Source: Nonomuraea polychroma
Lineage (GTDB): Bacteria; Actinomycetota; Actinomycetes; Streptosporangiales; Streptosporangiaceae
Reading direction: 5' to 3'
NCBI RefSeq assembly: GCF_004011505.1
Contig: NZ_SAUN01000001.1
Location: 1,798,001-1,862,000, forward strand
DNA: 64,000 nt
Within the stretch, counting starts at the first letter, position 1. Each line of letters opens with the position of its first letter. Position numbers and translations under genes: made by a program. Shown in pieces: positions 26,727 through 35,352 of the stretch. Below the pieces are notes generated by a model that ran no database searches, was not told the origin of the DNA, and saw nothing but the letters and a program-made list of their open reading frames with translations.

Positions 26727-26785
26727 GCGACAAAGGGTGATATTTCCGGTTTCCCGGCGCGAACGGTTTAGGCCACACTAAAAGG

Positions 26786-27787
26786 ATGCCGGTAACGTGG
26801 ATCATGAGGCCGGAGGACGTGGCGCGCATCCGGTTCGCGTTCTCCCCGATGTGGGAGCTCGTCGCCAGCCTGCGCACGCTCCAGCAGCCCTCCAGACACT
26901 CCATCCACCTGCCCTGGCTCAAGGCCGTGCGGCCCCGGCTGGCCGGTCTCGACCTGACCGAGCTGCTCGCGCTCGTGCCGCCGGCCGGCTACATCGCCGA
27001 CTTCATCACCCCGCCGCCCGACACGCCGATGCCGGACTTCGCCGCCGAGCTCGACCGGGTCAGGAACGCGCCGCCCGAGCGGGCCAGGACGGAGGCCGCG
27101 GAGGTGCGGGGCACCGACCGGGCCGCGCTCGAGCGGTTCATGGCCGATCCCGAGGCCGGCGTGGCCAGGGTGGCCCGCACGCTGGAGACGTACTGGGAGT
27201 CGTGCTTCTCCGAGTACTGGCCCCGCGTGTACGCCCTGCTCGAACGCGACGTCCTGCGCCGCTCGCGGCAACTGGCCCAGGGCGGCGCCCACGCGCTCTT
27301 CGCCGACCTCGACCCCACCGTGGTCTGGACGGGCGGGCGGCTGCTCATCGAGCGGTCCCCCTGCGGGATCAGCGGCCTGCACGGCGACGGGCTCGTGCTG
27401 GTGCCCAGCGCCTTCTGGGGTCCGAGGGTGGCGGTCATGTCGGCGCCGTACCAGTCGATGCTCGTCTACCCCGTGCACGGCGTCGGCACGTTGTGGCAGC
27501 AGGGCCCCCCGCCCGCGCCCGGTGCGCTGGCGGCGCTGATCGGCCGGAGCCGGGCGCAGATCCTGCTCGCCCTGGCCGAGCCCAGCACCACCTCCGCGCT
27601 CGCCGCCCGCATGTCGCTCACTCCGGGCGCGGTCAGCCAGCACCTCGGCGTGCTCAGCGGCGGCGGGCTCGCGGTCGGGATGCGGGTCGGCAAACAGGTC
27701 GTCTACCGCCGCACCCCGACCGGCGACACGCTCGCAAGTCAGGCGTCAGCGGGTCGCGCCGCGTGGGTCGCGGCTGGTCAGGCGTAG
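26786..27787 (+). CDS. DUF5937/ArsR-type winged-helix regulator
   Basis: The 333-residue protein has an N-terminal DUF5937-like domain (VARIRFAFSPMWELVASLRT, HLPWLKAV). Its C-terminal ArsR helix-turn-helix (about residues 245-310) includes LALAEPSTTSALAARMSLTP and VSQHLGVLSGGGLA. Such proteins are common actinobacterial repressors of adjacent exporters. Here it is divergent from the MFS gene. The ATG at 26786 follows AAAAGG directly, so spacing is poor; the ATG at 26804 is the alternative. Its end overlaps the convergent terpene synthase end by 10 bases. Confidence 0.85.
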   Translation: MPVTWIMRPEDVARIRFAFSPMWELVASLRTLQQPSRHSIHLPWLKAVRPRLAGLDLTELLALVPPAGYIADFITPPPDTPMPDFAAELDRVRNAPPERARTEAAEVRGTDRAALERFMADPEAGVARVARTLETYWESCFSEYWPRVYALLERDVLRRSRQLAQGGAHALFADLDPTVVWTGGRLLIERSPCGISGLHGDGLVLVPSAFWGPRVAVMSAPYQSMLVYPVHGVGTLWQQGPPPAPGALAALIGRSRAQILLALAEPSTTSALAARMSLTPGAVSQHLGVLSGGGLAVGMRVGKQVVYRRTPTGDTLASQASAGRAAWVAAGQA

Positions 27788-28764
27788 CGTGTGGACTCCA
27801 GGAGCCAGTCCAGGTGCGCGCGGGGCGCCGCGAGGTAGGCGCAGGCCACCTTGCTGACATCCCGCGCCACCTTGGGCGCCAGGACCTCCAGCGGCAACCG
27901 CCTGGCCGCCGCCTGCATGTCCTCGCAACGCCGGACGATCCTGTCCAGCACCCAGGCCGTTGCCTCCCGCTCGCCGAGACCGAGCTGGCGCATCGCCAGC
28001 ACCACGAAGTTGTGCACGTCGCCGTGCTCCTTCGGCAGCGACGCCACGTCGTTGCACCAGGCCGTGACGTCGCTGCAGGCGTTCACCAGCTGCTGCCAGG
28101 GCTCCGACTCGTGCACCCAGGCCGGCACCTCCACCCGCAGGCACGGCTCGACCAGGTCGTACAGGTACGGCCCCACCGTGCCCCTGCGCAGCGCCGGGTA
28201 CTCCTCCAGCGTCGGCATCCGGCCCGCCGCCCGGTTGTCGGCCTCGGTACGGCACGCGTCGTGCTGGCGTTGCAGGCCCACCGCGAACCTGGCCCGCCAC
28301 CGGTCGCTCATCCGCGCGCTCGTCACCCGCCACAGATCCGCGAACGCCGCCTCCAGCGGATGACGCGCCGCGCCACTGAGCAGGCCGTGGAAGACCTCCA
28401 GCCGGCACTCACCCTCGTCGAGCTCGTCGTCGAGGTGGAACAGCCACGTCAGCCACTGCGCGAACAACGCTGCCGCGGCCGCGTCGAACTCGGCGAACGC
28501 CCGGCCGGCCATCCGGTGGAAGCCGACGCCGGGATCGGCCCGCAGGCCCGTCCGCCTCGCCCAGTCGATGACCGCGGCCTCGATCGCGTACACGGCCGGA
28601 TGCATCCGGCACGGCTGGGCCATCGCCGGCACCCGCTCGGTGAGCGGCAGCAGCGCGAGGGCGGCGGCGCCGCCCCTGCGCGGCAGCGGCATCATCGAAC
28701 TCAGCACGGAACGCAGCGCGGTGCGCACCGTGGCGAACACGGTGGTGCTCATGGTGATGCTCAC
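27778..28764 (-). CDS. Class I terpene synthase (bacterial terpene cyclase)
   Basis: The 328-residue protein has the aspartate-rich motif FHLDDELDE (about residue 112), the NSE triad NDVASLPKEHGDVHN (about 243) and a C-terminal RY pair (ESTRYA), the three metal and diphosphate landmarks of bacterial class I cyclases. It should cyclise an isoprenyl diphosphate such as GPP or FPP using Mg2+. The product cannot be predicted. No prenyl transferase or P450 gene is adjacent. Its start overlaps the stop of the upstream EF-hand gene by four bases, so the two are translationally coupled. Confidence 0.88.
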   Translation of the reverse strand: MSITMSTTVFATVRTALRSVLSSMMPLPRRGGAAALALLPLTERVPAMAQPCRMHPAVYAIEAAVIDWARRTGLRADPGVGFHRMAGRAFAEFDAAAAALFAQWLTWLFHLDDELDEGECRLEVFHGLLSGAARHPLEAAFADLWRVTSARMSDRWRARFAVGLQRQHDACRTEADNRAAGRMPTLEEYPALRRGTVGPYLYDLVEPCLRVEVPAWVHESEPWQQLVNACSDVTAWCNDVASLPKEHGDVHNFVVLAMRQLGLGEREATAWVLDRIVRRCEDMQAAARRLPLEVLAPKVARDVSKVACAYLAAPRAHLDWLLESTRYA

Positions 28765-29306
28765 AGCGCGCCGAAGAGCCAGTTGCCCGTGGCGCTGGGG
28801 TCGTCGCTGCGGTAGTACTCGGAGGCGGCCGCGACCAGCCCGTCCACGGTGAGCGTGCCCCTGCCCGCCCGGTCCAGCCGGTCGAACGCCTCGTCCACGT
28901 CGTCATAGGCGACGCCGAACGCGCTCAGCATCGTCCGGAACTCGCCGAGGCCGATCTCGCCGTCCTTGTCGCCGTCGCACAATTCCGCCACCGCCACCGT
29001 GGCCGGCCGGAAGACGGGGTCGTACCGGTCACCGGTGACGAACGCGTCCGTCATCGCGGTGCGGAAGTCATGGCGCGCGATGCCGGAGTCTCCGTCGCGC
29101 TCGAGCGCCTGCGCCAGGGCGGACCAGATGCCGTCGAAGCTGTCGACGAGGCTCGCCCCGGTGACCGAGGTGGGGGACTCCCCGAAGCCCACCAGCATGC
29201 GGGCGCCCAGCCCCAGCAGGTCCTCACGCTCGACGACGCCGTTGCCGCTCGCGTCGATGTGGTCGAACGCCCGATCGAGCTTGTGATTGAGCAGGTCGAT
29301 AGCCAC
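28761..29306 (-). CDS. Calerythrin-like EF-hand calcium-binding protein
   Basis: The 181-residue protein has four EF-hand-like helices and loops. Loop 1 is DASGNGVVERED and loop 3 is DGDKDGEIGLGE, with ligands at the expected positions. The second (ERDGDSGIARHDF) is plausible; the fourth (LDRAGRGTLTVDG) lacks several ligands. Length and order resemble calerythrin, an actinobacterial cytoplasmic Ca2+ protein. The GTG at 29306 has GGGGGAGG five bases upstream. It is coupled to the terpene synthase by a 4-base overlap, so calcium may tune or buffer the same pathway, which is inference. Confidence 0.85.
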   Translation of the reverse strand: MAIDLLNHKLDRAFDHIDASGNGVVEREDLLGLGARMLVGFGESPTSVTGASLVDSFDGIWSALAQALERDGDSGIARHDFRTAMTDAFVTGDRYDPVFRPATVAVAELCDGDKDGEIGLGEFRTMLSAFGVAYDDVDEAFDRLDRAGRGTLTVDGLVAAASEYYRSDDPSATGNWLFGAL

Positions 29307-29401
29307 CAATGCCTCCCCCGAGACTGATTGCGTGATCACATTAAGGCGGGGCGGGGTCTTTGTCAGCGAGGCACGCACCGGCTTGTTCACCGGCACCCCC
29401 C

Positions 29402-29439
29402 GTAACGTGTGCGAAACACGGACACGGCATCCTGGTAAG
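29402..29439 (+). promoter_or_regulatory. Candidate partial GlnR box upstream of the glnA2-type gene
   Basis: GTAAC-N6-GAAAC at 29402-29417 matches one complete a/b half of the actinobacterial GlnR consensus. The following half (ACGGC, GTAAG) matches poorly. It lies about 50 bases before the TTG start. Compare the complete box at 60264-60301. Confidence 0.5.
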
Positions 29440-29469
29440 AGACCTGTACTGTCTTTTTGAGGGGATGCC

Positions 29470-30831
29470 TTGGACCGCCAGCAGGAGTTCGTGCTCCGCA
29501 CGCTCGAGGAACGCGACATCCGGTTCATCCGGCTCTGGTTCACCGACGTTCTCGGCTTCCTCAAGTCCGTCGCGATCGCACCGGCCGAGCTCGAGGGAGC
29601 CTTCGCCGAGGGCATCGGCTTCGACGGCTCCGCCATCGAGGGCTTCGCCCGCGTCTACGAGTCCGACATGCTCGCCAAGCCGGACCCGTCGACCTTCCAG
29701 ATCCTGCCCTGGCGCAGCGAGACGCCGGGTGCCGCACGCATTTTCTGCGACATCCTGATGCCGGACGGCTCGCCGTCGCACGCCGACCCGCGCTGGGTGC
29801 TCAAGCGCACCCTCGCCAAGTGCGCCGACATGGGCTTCACGTTCTACACCCACCCGGAGATCGAGTTCTTCCTGCTGAAGAACCGGCCCGACCCCGGCGA
29901 GCGGCCCGAGCCGATCGACTCCGGCGGCTACTTCGACCACACGCCGCACAGCTCCGGGCACGACTTCCGGCGCCAGGCGATCATGATGCTCGAGTCGATG
30001 GGCATCTCCGTCGAGTTCAGCCACCACGAGGGGGCGCCCGGCCAGCAGGAGATCGACCTGCGCTACGCCGACGCGCTCACCACGGCCGACAACATCATGA
30101 CCTTCCGGCTGGTCATGAAGGAGGTGGCGCTGGAGCAGGGCATCTGGGCCTCGTTCATGCCCAAGCCGTTCACCGAGCACCCCGGCTCCGGCATGCACAC
30201 CCACATGTCGCTGTTCGAGGGCGACCGAAACGCCTTCTACGAGGCCGGCTCCGACTACCGGCTGTCCAAGATCGGGCGGTCCTTCATCGCCGGCCTGCTC
30301 AAGCACGCCGCCGAGATCACCGCCATCACCAACCAGTGGGTCAACTCCTACAAGCGGCTGTGGGGCGGCGCCGAGGCCATCGCGGGCCAGGGCGGCGAGG
30401 CGCCCTCCTACGTGTGCTGGGGCCACAACAACCGTTCGGCCCTGGTCCGGGTGCCGATGTACAAGCCGCACAAGGGCGGCTCGACGCGCATCGAGTTCCG
30501 CTCGCTCGACTCGGCCTGCAACCCGTACCTGGCGTTCGCGCTGATCCTCGCGGCCGGGCTCAAGGGCATCGAGGAGAGCTACGAGCTGCCGCCGGCGGCC
30601 GAGGACAACGTCTGGACGCTGACCAGCGCCGAGCGCCGGGCCCTCGGCATCGAGCCGCTGCCCGGTTCGCTCAACGACGCGATCGAGGTCATGGAGCGCA
30701 GCGAACTGGTGGCCGAGACGCTGGGCGAGCACGTCTTCGACTTCTTCCTGCGCAACAAGCGGACGGAGTGGCGCGAATACCGCCGCCACGTCACCGAGTT
30801 CGAGCTCGGCCGCTACCTGCCCGTCCTCTGA
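29470..30831 (+). CDS. glnA2: Type I glutamine synthetase paralogue (GlnA2-like, no adenylylation Tyr)
   Basis: The 453-residue protein has the GS-I core: FDGSAIEGFARVYESDM, HPEIEFFLL metal ligands, MPKPFTEHPGSGMHTHMS and the phosphate-binding HNNRSALVRVP. At the position of the adenylylated Tyr (DLYELPPEE in the 58789 enzyme) it reads DNVWTLTSAE, so GlnE probably does not modify it. Actinobacterial GlnA2 enzymes can glutamylate polyamines, so amide formation on another amine is possible. A TTG start at 29470 follows GAGGGG. A 12-bp terminator hairpin follows. The name is by resemblance. Confidence 0.85.
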   Translation: MDRQQEFVLRTLEERDIRFIRLWFTDVLGFLKSVAIAPAELEGAFAEGIGFDGSAIEGFARVYESDMLAKPDPSTFQILPWRSETPGAARIFCDILMPDGSPSHADPRWVLKRTLAKCADMGFTFYTHPEIEFFLLKNRPDPGERPEPIDSGGYFDHTPHSSGHDFRRQAIMMLESMGISVEFSHHEGAPGQQEIDLRYADALTTADNIMTFRLVMKEVALEQGIWASFMPKPFTEHPGSGMHTHMSLFEGDRNAFYEAGSDYRLSKIGRSFIAGLLKHAAEITAITNQWVNSYKRLWGGAEAIAGQGGEAPSYVCWGHNNRSALVRVPMYKPHKGGSTRIEFRSLDSACNPYLAFALILAAGLKGIEESYELPPAAEDNVWTLTSAERRALGIEPLPGSLNDAIEVMERSELVAETLGEHVFDFFLRNKRTEWREYRRHVTEFELGRYLPVL

Positions 30832-30849
30832 CCCGCGTGTGCTGACGGC

Positions 30850-30880
30850 GGCCCGGCGCTCATGGGAGCGCCGGGCCGTT
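30850..30880. terminator. Hairpin terminator after the glnA2-type gene
   Basis: GGCCCGGCGCTC at 30850-30861 pairs perfectly with GAGCGCCGGGCC at 30866-30877 around ATGG. Only two T residues follow, so it is a strong but T-poor terminator. It may also serve the convergent YciI gene. Confidence 0.75.
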
Positions 30881-30912
30881 CGTACGCGGGCGAGCGCCGG
30901 ATAGCCAGCCGA

Positions 30913-31260
30913 TCATCCTCCCTGGAACTCGCGTACCTCGACCGGGAGCAGCGCCACCGCTCGCGCCATCTTGCGGCCCCACTCCAGCGCCGCCTCCATG
31001 CCGGGCGCCTGGATGATCGTGAACCCGCCGATGTGCTCCTTGCCCTCGGTGTAGGGGCCGTCGGTGGCGACCAGCTCGCCGCCCCGCATCTGCAGCACGC
31101 GCGCCTGGTCGGCGGGCTGCAGCCCACCGGAGAAGACCCACACGCCGGCGTCCTTCATCTCCTTCTCCAGGGCGCCGAGGTCGCGCATGATCGGGTCCAG
31201 GATCTCGGGTCCAGGCGGCGGCCCGTCGCCCTGGTACATGGTGAGCACGTAGTGCTTCAT
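30913..31260 (-). CDS. YCII-related (DGPF-type) protein
   Basis: The 115-residue protein has the YCII fold and the family signature region VATDGPYTEGKEHIGGFTII. Such proteins are often encoded next to ECF sigma factors; here none is adjacent. A ferredoxin-like fold with a conserved His/Asp pair has been linked to small-molecule chemistry, but no activity is assigned. AAGGAAAGCACTC before the ATG includes a ribosome site. It lies convergent to the glnA2-type gene. Confidence 0.88.
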   Translation of the reverse strand: MKHYVLTMYQGDGPPPGPEILDPIMRDLGALEKEMKDAGVWVFSGGLQPADQARVLQMRGGELVATDGPYTEGKEHIGGFTIIQAPGMEAALEWGRKMARAVALLPVEVREFQGG

Positions 31261-31340
31261 GAGTGCTTCCTTTCCCTTCAGATTCCTTCAGCTCTCACCC
31301 CCTACACGAACGGCTTCCGCCCGGATCGACACCCGGGAAC

Positions 31341-31380
31341 GAAAAAGCGGGCCACGTCCGCGACGTGACCCGCTCTTTCC
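31341..31380 (-). terminator. Rho-independent terminator of the subtilase gene
   Basis: AGCGGGCCACGTC (31346-31358) and GACGTGACCCGCT (31362-31374) pair with one mismatch around CGC. On the minus strand the stem is followed by TTTTTC, immediately downstream of the 31390 gene end. Confidence 0.85.
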
Positions 31381-31389
31381 CGGAAACTT

Positions 31390-33348
31390 CTACTTGTTGA
31401 CGTGCTTGTACAGGTACACGGCGGCCTTCTTCATCGCGGCGGCGCTCGTGCCCGCACGGTGCCGCTCCGCGGCCGAGACGGCCTTGGAGAGGGTCGTCTT
31501 CCCGTGGACCTTGGCCGAGCCGTTGTACACGCCGTGCGCGTAGTTCAGCCAGGCGGCCAGCAGCTCACGGTCGAGCAGCGCCTTGGCGGCCTTGCTCTTG
31601 GTGCCGAGCACCTTGTACGCCTTGGCCAGGGTGGTCGCGTCGGTCAGCTCGGGGAAGACCTTGCTGCCGTTCTGGGCCAGCGTCAGGTAGCACAGGAGCG
31701 TCTTGTCGCTCAGGCTGCCCTTGTTCTTCAGCATCTCCTTGGCCCAGGTCTTCGCGCTCAGCGGCTTGGTGCCGTTGCCCCGCTTGCAGTCGTCGGGGAC
31801 CGGAATCGGGTTGCTGTCCACGCCGGGGTCCCCGGGGTCGCCCGTGTGGGTGTGCGTCGGCGTGGGGCTCGGCGTGTGCGTCTTCGTCGGCGTGGGCGTC
31901 GCCGTGACGGTGGGTGTCACGGTCGGGGTGGCCGTAGGCGTAGCCGTCGGGGAGGTGGTGGGCGTCGCCGTCGGGCTCGTGGTCGGCTTGGGCGGCAGCG
32001 CGGCAGCGAGGTCGATGCGCTTGGTGGTCACCTGCGCGTTACCGCTGTCGTAGCGGATGGGCTTGCCGGTGCTCTCCAGCTTCTGGGCGAGCTCTTGGGC
32101 GGACAGGTTCGGGTAAGCCTGACGCATCAACGCCAGCGCCCCGGCGACGTGCGGGGCCGCCATTGACGTGCCGCTCACGGAGGTGAAGATGTTGTTCGGG
32201 ATGGAGGAATTGATGTCCACGCCGGGCGCGAACAGGTCGAGCAGGTTTCCGCGGTTGCCGAATCCGGCCACAGCATCTTGATTGTCCGTGGCGCCGACCG
32301 TGAGGGCCTGCGAGAGGCACCCCGGACTGGCGACACCGTCGTCGTAGCCCTCGTTGCCCGCGGCGATGACCGTGGTTACGCCGGCCCGCAGCAGCGCGCC
32401 GACCTCCGGTGCGAGCGCGCCGAAGTCCTCGTCGTTGTCGCAGTACGTGGTGTGCTTCGTGGCGGTGCCGAGGCTCATGTTGGCAGCGACGACCTTGTGC
32501 GTTGCCTGCACGCTCGCGAGGTACTCCAGCGCCAGCTTCTGGTCGGAGGTCAGGCTGAGGAAGCACGGAGCGGTGGCGCCCAGCTCCTGGCAGATGGGGC
32601 CGTTGAAGCGGGTGAAGACCTGGATGGGCAGGAGACCCGCCCCGGGGGCGACGCCGTTGGAGGGGGCGTTGCCGGCCTTCTTGCCCGCCGCGATGCCGGC
32701 CACGTGTGTGCCGTGGGCGCACCTGTTCCAGCCCGACACGATGCATTTCGCGGTTTCGGCGTCGGCCGCGCCCGGACCCGTCTGGATCGGCTGGCCGTTG
32801 GGGCACAGTGACACCGCCTGGTAGCGCGGCTCGTCATAGGTCGTGGAAAAGCATGCCTCGGTCACGATCCGCCCAGCGAAGAAGGGATGATCGCGGTCGA
32901 TACCGGTGTCGAGGACGGCGACAGTGGAGCCCTGGCCGGTCCAGCCGGCTTCGTTGGCCTTGTCCGAGCCGATCAGCCTGGTGCTGACATCAAGCGAGGG
33001 CTTGCTCAGCCGGTCCTCGTAGATGGCCGCGATTCGGTCATCGGTCTTGATCGTGTCGAGCGTCTTCTTGTCCATGGTGGCGACCAGGAACTCGTTGGAG
33101 CTCGTCTTGTCGACGACCTTGGTGGCGCTCGAGGCGTCCTCCGTGGTCTTGGCCACAGACGAAACGCTCTCGCCGCTCTTGACCTCGATGATCGCGCGTA
33201 CTTTGTCGCCCGATTTCACGTCGGCCGTGAGGCTCTTGGCCACTTCAGGGTCGCCTGTGGACGCCTGGGCGGGGACGGTGACGGCAAATAACGCCGTCGT
33301 CGTCATGGCGAGCACAGATGCGCCCGCCAGCAGAGACCGCAGTCTCAC
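31390..33348 (-). CDS. Secreted S8 subtilisin-like serine protease with Pro/Thr linker and C-terminal domain
   Basis: The 652-residue protein has a signal peptide ending near PAQA-STG, an inhibitor I9-type propeptide (about 30-125) and a subtilase domain. Catalytic residues are D147 (VAVLDTGID), H212 (HGTHVAGIAAG) and S395 (SGTSMAAPHVAGAL), with oxyanion N332. Residues about 445-510 are a Thr/Pro/Ser repeat linker (TPTATPTVTPTVTATPTPTK). The last 130 residues form a lysine-rich helical domain with two cysteines, probably for wall or substrate binding. GTG start at 33348 with GGAGG upstream. It would be secreted and self-processed. Confidence 0.93.
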   Translation of the reverse strand: MRLRSLLAGASVLAMTTTALFAVTVPAQASTGDPEVAKSLTADVKSGDKVRAIIEVKSGESVSSVAKTTEDASSATKVVDKTSSNEFLVATMDKKTLDTIKTDDRIAAIYEDRLSKPSLDVSTRLIGSDKANEAGWTGQGSTVAVLDTGIDRDHPFFAGRIVTEACFSTTYDEPRYQAVSLCPNGQPIQTGPGAADAETAKCIVSGWNRCAHGTHVAGIAAGKKAGNAPSNGVAPGAGLLPIQVFTRFNGPICQELGATAPCFLSLTSDQKLALEYLASVQATHKVVAANMSLGTATKHTTYCDNDEDFGALAPEVGALLRAGVTTVIAAGNEGYDDGVASPGCLSQALTVGATDNQDAVAGFGNRGNLLDLFAPGVDINSSIPNNIFTSVSGTSMAAPHVAGALALMRQAYPNLSAQELAQKLESTGKPIRYDSGNAQVTTKRIDLAAALPPKPTTSPTATPTTSPTATPTATPTVTPTVTATPTPTKTHTPSPTPTHTHTGDPGDPGVDSNPIPVPDDCKRGNGTKPLSAKTWAKEMLKNKGSLSDKTLLCYLTLAQNGSKVFPELTDATTLAKAYKVLGTKSKAAKALLDRELLAAWLNYAHGVYNGSAKVHGKTTLSKAVSAAERHRAGTSAAAMKKAAVYLYKHVNK

Positions 33349-33521
33349 TGGTCCTCCGAGGGGTAGAGGGGGGAATCTACCGCCGGCAGCCGATACGAGC
33401 GGGCATGCGAGAAGATCTCAGCAATGCCTGCGCCTCCCCATGGCTGACGATTGGAACGTTTCCCCGTTTAAGTCTGAGCGGCAAGCGTATGGAGTGACGG
33501 GAGAAATCGGTGGGAATGACG

Positions 33522-34184
33522 TTATTCCGTTATCCGGAAATCTCCGTCTGCCACATTCCCCGAAGCGGCGGTGCCGTCGAAGACGATGGAGGCCAGGAGG
33601 TCCGCCTCGGCGCGGTCGACGATGCGGGCGCCGGTCGCCGGGGCCGGGTCGCCGTTCTTGACCCGGGCCACCAGGTCGGCCCACCGGCGTTGGTGGCGGG
33701 CGAAGGTGCGCGGTGCCACCACTCTGCCCCTGGCCCGCTGCCCGGCCACGGCGACCTCCGCCGGGGCGTCCAGCAGGAGCAGGTGGAAGGCCGCGCCGTG
33801 CCGGCGGGCCAGCCAGGCGAAGCCCCGCAGCACGTACGGGCCGCAGCCCCGGTTGTGCGCGATGACCGACTGCCCGCCGGCCAGCGCGCGCCGGATGCGG
33901 GTCAGGTGGGTGACGAAGACGACGGCGCGGCGTACCGGATAGGGGGCCCAGGGGAGCCGGCCGTCCCAGTGCCGCCGGGACTGATAGGAGTCGATCACCA
34001 TGACCCTGTCCCTCGCGACCGGCGCGCTCTCCGCGCCGTGCAACCCGTACAGGCGTCGCAGCAGGGTGGTCTTGCCCGCGCCCGGGAGCCCGGTCAGGAT
34101 GACCAGGGATCCGGACGGGTACCGCACCATCGCGCCCTGCACAGGCTCACTCCGCACGATCCGCGTCCCCTTCACTTCCATCAC
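33522..34184 (-). CDS. P-loop NTPase (AAA_33/zeta-toxin-like kinase)
   Basis: The 220-residue protein carries the Walker A motif GLPGAGKTTLLRRL and an AAA_33-like layout, with DSYQSRRHW and LLLLDAPAEVAVAGQRARGR further along. Similar small kinases phosphorylate nucleotides, sugars or antibiotics. No antitoxin gene is adjacent, so a zeta-type toxin role is not supported. The start MMEVKG at 34184 is used; M19 (34130) is possible because the core begins MVRYPSGSLVILTG. It stands alone between two unrelated genes. Confidence 0.75.
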   Translation of the reverse strand: MMEVKGTRIVRSEPVQGAMVRYPSGSLVILTGLPGAGKTTLLRRLYGLHGAESAPVARDRVMVIDSYQSRRHWDGRLPWAPYPVRRAVVFVTHLTRIRRALAGGQSVIAHNRGCGPYVLRGFAWLARRHGAAFHLLLLDAPAEVAVAGQRARGRVVAPRTFARHQRRWADLVARVKNGDPAPATGARIVDRAEADLLASIVFDGTAASGNVADGDFRITE

Positions 34185-34236
34185 GCCGGCAACGACCAGC
34201 CTCGCCGAGACCGCGGGCGGGCGCGCGCCTCACACC

Positions 34237-35004
34237 TTATGAGTTCAGCCGGGCGGTGAGCGTGGCCACCTCGTCGCGCAGCAAGCCGTGGGTGTGGGCG
34301 AGCTCGGCCAGCGCCTTGCGGGCCTCGGCCAGGTCGGCGGCGATCTGGGCCAGCTCGGCCTCGGTACGGCGCTCCGCCGCCGCCGTGCGCTCGAACCGTT
34401 CGACGAACCAGGAGGCGATGGCTGCGGTGACGACGCCGGCCAGGGCGACGCCCGCGACCATCAGGCCGGACGCCACCAGCCGGCCCTCGGAGGTGACCGG
34501 GAAGCGGTCGCCGTACCCGACGGTGGTCATCGTGGTGAGCGACCACCAGATGGCGTCGCCGACGGTCTTGATGTTGCCGTCGGGGTTGTCGCGTTCCACG
34601 TCCAGGACGGCGATGCTGCCGACCATGCACAGGAACAACGCCGTGCCGGAGACGTAGACGACGGCGCGCACGCGCAGCGGGAGCCGTACCCGGTCGGCGA
34701 TGACGTGCAGGAGCAGCAGCGCCCGCAGCAGCCACAGCGGCCGCAGGAGGGGGAGGAGGACGACCAGGAGGGAGGGGATGTTCCTGAGAAGGAAACGCAG
34801 GCGGCGGGGGGCGAGCGACAGGCGGATCAGGTAGTCGGCGGTGAACAGGATCCAGGTGGCGACCTGGATGTACCGGAAGGTCTCGTGTGCGGCGGGGGGC
34901 AGGTCGGGGACGAGGACAGGGATCGCCCAGCTCAGGAGGAACCCCGTGCCGATGGCGAGGAGCGCCACGCTGGTGCGTCGCTCCCAGGAGGTCAGCCGAT
35001 CCAT
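34237..35004 (-). CDS. Voltage-gated-like potassium channel with C-terminal coiled coil
   Basis: The 255-residue protein has about six membrane helices, with the pore loop and selectivity filter TMTTVGYGDRFPVT between helices 5 and 6. A short arginine-rich region (LIRLSLAPRRLRFLLRN) before the pore resembles a reduced S4 segment. The C-terminal segment ERTAAAERRTEAELAQIAAD is a likely coiled coil for tetramer assembly. The ATG at 35004 is used; a GTG at 35019 would add five residues. It would be a K+-selective inner-membrane channel. Confidence 0.92.
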   Translation of the reverse strand: MDRLTSWERRTSVALLAIGTGFLLSWAIPVLVPDLPPAAHETFRYIQVATWILFTADYLIRLSLAPRRLRFLLRNIPSLLVVLLPLLRPLWLLRALLLLHVIADRVRLPLRVRAVVYVSGTALFLCMVGSIAVLDVERDNPDGNIKTVGDAIWWSLTTMTTVGYGDRFPVTSEGRLVASGLMVAGVALAGVVTAAIASWFVERFERTAAAERRTEAELAQIAADLAEARKALAELAHTHGLLRDEVATLTARLNS

Positions 35005-35090
35005 GCCGACAGTGTGCACCGGCCGGCCCCGTATCGGGGGATTGGTCGCGGGGCACCGGAATCCCGGGCTAAAGTACTGCCAACGCCTTG

Positions 35091-35134
35091 ATCGGCCTCA
35101 CGCCGGGATCGTCCCTGGAGTGAGGCCGATTTTC
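35091..35134 (+). terminator. Plus-strand intrinsic terminator in a 348-bp gene-free region
   Basis: ATCGGCCTCAC (35091-35101) pairs with GTGAGGCCGAT (35120-35130), followed by TTTT. An inner GGGA...TCCC stem adds structure. No plus-strand gene precedes it: the potassium channel gene reads away. It must end a short RNA or a leader of the 35353 gene. TAAAGT at 35070-35075 could be part of a promoter. Nothing else was recognised in 35005-35352. Confidence 0.65.
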
Positions 35135-35352
35135 GTTGCTTCTGACCCCCTGGTCACGTCCGTGCCACGTGCAGTGCCTAACCTCACGTCGAGGGTGGGG
35201 AAGTTTCGGACTGGGTCGAGGCGTTATGCGGTGGTACGGAGCGGTACCCGGACCCCCGGCTCCTTGGTAAACGGGCGGTCCAGGTAAAATCGGCCGCTCT
35301 ATATGGTATTTACGGACTTTGCGCCTCATGTGGCGATATTGGAGGATGTGGC

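Noticed and set aside
33522..34184. Zeta-toxin of a toxin-antitoxin pair
   Set aside because: There is no antitoxin gene adjacent; only a general P-loop kinase match is supported.
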